Part shown: positions 61,552-64,000 of the stretch, in pieces
Layout: each line of letters opens with the position of its first letter
Numbering within the stretch: the stretch's first letter is position 1
NCBI GenBank assembly: GCA_015179045.1
Contig: WHUZ01000046.1
Coordinates: 124,001 to 188,000 of the forward strand
Source: Kalaharituber pfeilii
Taxonomy: Eukaryota > Ascomycota > Pezizomycetes > Pezizales > Pezizaceae
DNA: 64,000 nucleotides
Direction: 5' to 3'
Made by a program: the position numbers and the translations under genes
Notes under the pieces: generated by a model
Database searches by the model: none
The model's input: only the letters and a program-made list of their open reading frames with translations
What the model was told of the DNA's origin: nothing

Positions 61552-61878
61552 GACAAAGAGGTAAAGGAGGCACGGAAAATGACGAGAGCCCTACTGAGAA
61601 AGAACAGTGGCGCGTCGAACACGACAAGGACCAGGGCAAGGAGAATCCTAAGGAACATAATACGAGAAAAGAAGAAGATATATTGGGAAGAATTCATGGA
61701 GAAGTAAAGGGTAAGCTCACCATGGGACGTATTCCGACTCGCTAGGGACCCATTCAGACAACGAGAACTCATGGGCATTCCTGGGACAGAAAGAGAAATC
61801 GCCGACACCCTGATAAGGCGCAACTTCATCACCACAGCGCACAATACTATTATCCCCTCCATCATCCCGACGGGCCTC

Positions 61879-61961
61879 GGGCTTTGAGGGTCTAGACCCA
61901 GGGCCCTGCCATGGCGAACAGCTGCACGCGGGGTCACGTGAAAAAAAAAAAAAAAAAAAAA
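61879..61961 (+). mobile_element. Tail-only LINE insertion, type B (83 bp)
   Basis: Flanked by TCCCGACGGGCCTC at 61865-61878 and 61962-61975. Confidence 0.93.
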
Positions 61962-62269
61962 TCCCGACGGGCCTCACCATCGACAGAGAACAAGCCAGAA
62001 AAGCGATAGACAAAGCTCTGACAAAAACAAAATCAAGGCCCGCCCCAGGCCCAGACGGCATACAATATGGACTCCTGAAACTCATCAAAGGCACGACATT
62101 ATGGGCCGCAGTACGGGAAGGATAGTGGACTACATCCACGGCAAATTCGACTTCGCGAAAGGCTTCGACGTAGGTGGCATGATACTGAAGAAAGGGAGAC
62201 CAAGGGATCAACCCCAGCAGCTGGAGACCAATAACCCTCCTCAATACGGTCGCCAAACTAGGCCAGAAG

Positions 62270-62332
62270 CCCTGCCATGGCGAACAACTGCATGCGGGGT
62301 CACGTGAAATAAAAAAAAAAAAAAAAAAAAAA
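62270..62332 (+). mobile_element. Tail-only LINE insertion, type B (63 bp)
   Basis: Flanked by AACTAGGCCAGAAG at 62256-62269 and 62333-62346. Confidence 0.93.
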
Positions 62333-63393
62333 AACTAGGCCAGAAGGCTGTGGCGGACCTCCTCCAAAAACAGGACATCCTTTTCCGAGACACACAGCTA
62401 GGGGGCAGACCTCACCGGGGGCAGAAGACCTACAGAGAGAAACACTGAAGGAAATAGACCACTGACTGAACTGGAAGGAATGGGTAGCAGTGGTCGGCGA
62501 CGACATCAATTCAGCATTCAACTTTCTTAGAACAGAAAGGGCCGTGGCACGCATTTAGGAGGTTAACACCAATCTGGTAGCTCGTGGAATCATTCTTAAT
62601 GCTGAACTACTTCAACCTGGACTGGGATGGACAAAAGCGAGCAACGGGCAGGATGACGGATGGCGCACCTCAAGGATCACACTATCGCCGGTACTGTTCC
62701 TTATAGGGGTAGCCCTAGTGGCAGAGAAGGCACACCAGAGGAACTTCACCAGGTCCTATGTGGATGACTTCCACAGCGTACTATCCCACAAGTCACTGCC
62801 CAAGCTATGCCAAGCCATAAAGATGCACCGGGAAATCCTACACCCGAGGCAGCGCTGGAAGGTTACGAGATCAATCCCAAAAAGTCCGAGACCCTAATCA
62901 TAGGAGTCAAGGACCCAGCTTACAGACTCGTGGGGCTGACACTGGACTGGGAACTGAATATCACCAACACCACAAGAAGCGACTACACCTCGCCAAGACA
63001 GCCTGGGGAGTAGTACCGAGGCTACTCCAGATACCTCCGGCTAAGAGACGCCAGCTCAACACTAGCATAGCACGCACTATAGCCACATGGGGCTGCTGGG
63101 CCAGGGGGGACTACACGCGAGGAGCTGTACAGGGCACCAAATCCAGGGACCTTGAAAAATGGCAGTACAGCGTAGCCCGGGAAAATTGAAATCACCGCAG
63201 CACCGTGGGAACGAGACAAGACCTGGTGGAAGGACTGGCGAACCTGGAATCAATACACTCCTTCTTAGACGGAGAATGCACCAGAGTAGAAGCGCGAACC
63301 CTATGCTTCCAGAACGAACATCTTAGGGAGGAACCCCAGCACCACCGGTATCTGAGAGGGACCCTGAACCACAGACCCTCCCTCCCCCTGGCA

Positions 63394-63452
63394 GCTCGCC
63401 ATAGCCCACTAGGCGGCAAGCGAGTAATGATAAAAAAAAAAAGAAAAAAAAT
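63394..63452 (+). mobile_element. Tail-only LINE insertion, type A (59 bp)
   Basis: Tail A and an A-rich run between CCCCCTGGCA and CCACCTGGAA, an imperfect target duplication. The flanking RNase H-linker reading (LPLAVLP) is continuous if it is set aside. Confidence 0.85.
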
Positions 63453-63803
63453 CCACCTGGAAGTACTGCCCACCCTCCCGAGGGACACCGAGAAGGAAGA
63501 GTGGGAGATAGTCATCGCCAATACCGAAGACGAGGGCTGGATTAGCTGCTACACCGACGGCAGCCGAATCGATGGAACAACTGGGGCAGGCACATTCCAC
63601 AACGGGTCACGAACCTCCATGTACCTGGCACCCAATGCACGGTCAACGACGCCGAGCTGATCGCCATGAGCGAGGCGTTGACACACCAGGAAGGAGACCT
63701 TCTGATAGTCTCGGACTCCAAGGTAGCCAGATCTAAGCTCCAGCGAATTGCCAACGAGGAGCCAACCTACAAAGGAGCACCACCACTGGTCAGGGAACGA
63801 TGG

Positions 63804-64000
63804 TGTAACGGGATATTGTATAGCGAGCCGGGTAAATAGCTTCACGCTAAAAGGTGACCTCTGACAAGCATTTCGGGATGTCGGTACAATATATACGGGT
63901 AAAAAGGATGCGACCTGAGTGCGTATTGCAGTCTCAAAAGTGGATATAAGTGGTGTTCATGGCTGTGTGTTCCCCGTTTCTTTTCTCTTTACGCAACCTC
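63804..64000 (+). repeat. Start of an LTR running off the window
   Basis: TGTAACGGGATATTG begins abruptly inside LINE RNase H. TATA-like CAATATATACGG and GGATATAAGTGG lie about 90 and 140 bp in, as expected for an LTR promoter. Confidence 0.6.

Larger units (their letters stand above)
61069..63803 (+). mobile_element. LINE-A copy, degraded, with an inverted 5' piece and four tail insertions
   Basis: From 61210 the plus strand reads LINE-A ORF2: end of the endonuclease (WITGSDHAM), linker, RT (APGPDGIQYGLLKL; SYVDDFHSV near 62755), thumb-like region and RNase H (CYTDGSRIDGTTGAGT). The first 140 bp (61069-61208) are inverted and derive from the region before RNase H (VEARTLRF...TYLRDSLN on the minus strand). 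The 3' end is missing: at 63804 an LTR interrupts RNase H. Many stops and frameshifts are present. Confidence 0.85.
61210..63803 (+). pseudogene. LINE-A ORF2 remnant (endonuclease end, RT, RNase H)
   Basis: Piecewise translation gives, in order, VTDWDKWEDFVERWGNRALA, ARRILRNIIREKKKIYWEEF, SPWDVFRLARDPFRQRELMG, ALTKTKSRPAPGPDGIQYGL, VVGDDINSAFNFLRTE, SYVDDFHSVLSHKSLPKL, INPKKSETLIIGVKDP, LANLESIHSFLDGECTRVEA and YTDGSRIDGTTGAG. The stops at 61475, 61705 and 62125 and several indels rule out a product. Collinear with 26208-34137, which allows the missing parts to be placed. Confidence 0.82.

Overview
The window looks like a transposon-packed accessory stretch of a filamentous fungus, most likely an ascomycete. 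The evidence is a chromodomain-type Ty3/Gypsy element, a Ty1/Copia element, fungal LINEs with an RNase H domain and a C-terminal CCHC motif, hAT-like DNA transposons, introns of about 50-60 bp and pyrimidine-rich leaders. I cannot name the species. No rRNA, tRNA, CRISPR array or conserved housekeeping gene was seen.

Layout. A defective Gypsy element occupies 1-5105; its 5' LTR lies outside the window and its integrase core has a deletion. Half-LINE elements that encode only an ORF1-like RRM protein lie at 6.0-8.0 kb and 9.5-11 kb. A large gene encoding a stonustoxin-type N-terminal region, a thioredoxin-like region, a Cys-rich module and a GTPase follows at 12.9-18.05 kb; it is split by a 1421-bp half-LINE. 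A stack of nested insertions fills 19.5-35.5 kb: a minus-strand half-LINE holding a plus-strand half-LINE, then a Copia element (22066-35538) interrupted by a LINE (26208-34137), which itself carries three further LINE-type insertions. From 35539 to 46547 the 10119-19464 segment is repeated in direct orientation, including a second SNTX/GTPase paralogue at 38491-42245 with a one-base frameshift. This second copy carries a decayed hAT transposon (43875-46151) with a nested TIR element. The remainder holds a small C2H2 zinc-finger gene (48550-49077), a complete half-LINE (50423-51792), a TIR element with a solo LTR inside it (53115-55048), an ~0.8-kb TIR element near 57 kb, an intact 580-residue membrane-protein gene (58994-60736), a dead LINE (61.06-63.80 kb) and the start of another LTR that runs off the edge.

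How the parts relate. Almost every retro-insertion ends in one of two 3' tails followed by poly(A). Tail A can fold into a hairpin with outer stem CTCGC/GCGAG; it is shared by a LINE ('LINE-A') and by ORF1-only elements. Tail B has a CCCTGC/GCGGGG stem and is shared by a second LINE ('LINE-B', seen only as a C-terminal fragment) and by another set of ORF1-only elements. ORF1-only elements with tail A and with tail B also share a 5' leader. About fifteen insertions consist of little more than the tail (36-109 bp), each with its own 7-14 bp target-site duplication in most cases. The two copies of the segmental duplication act as natural empty-site controls for several of these insertions, which dates them relative to the duplication.
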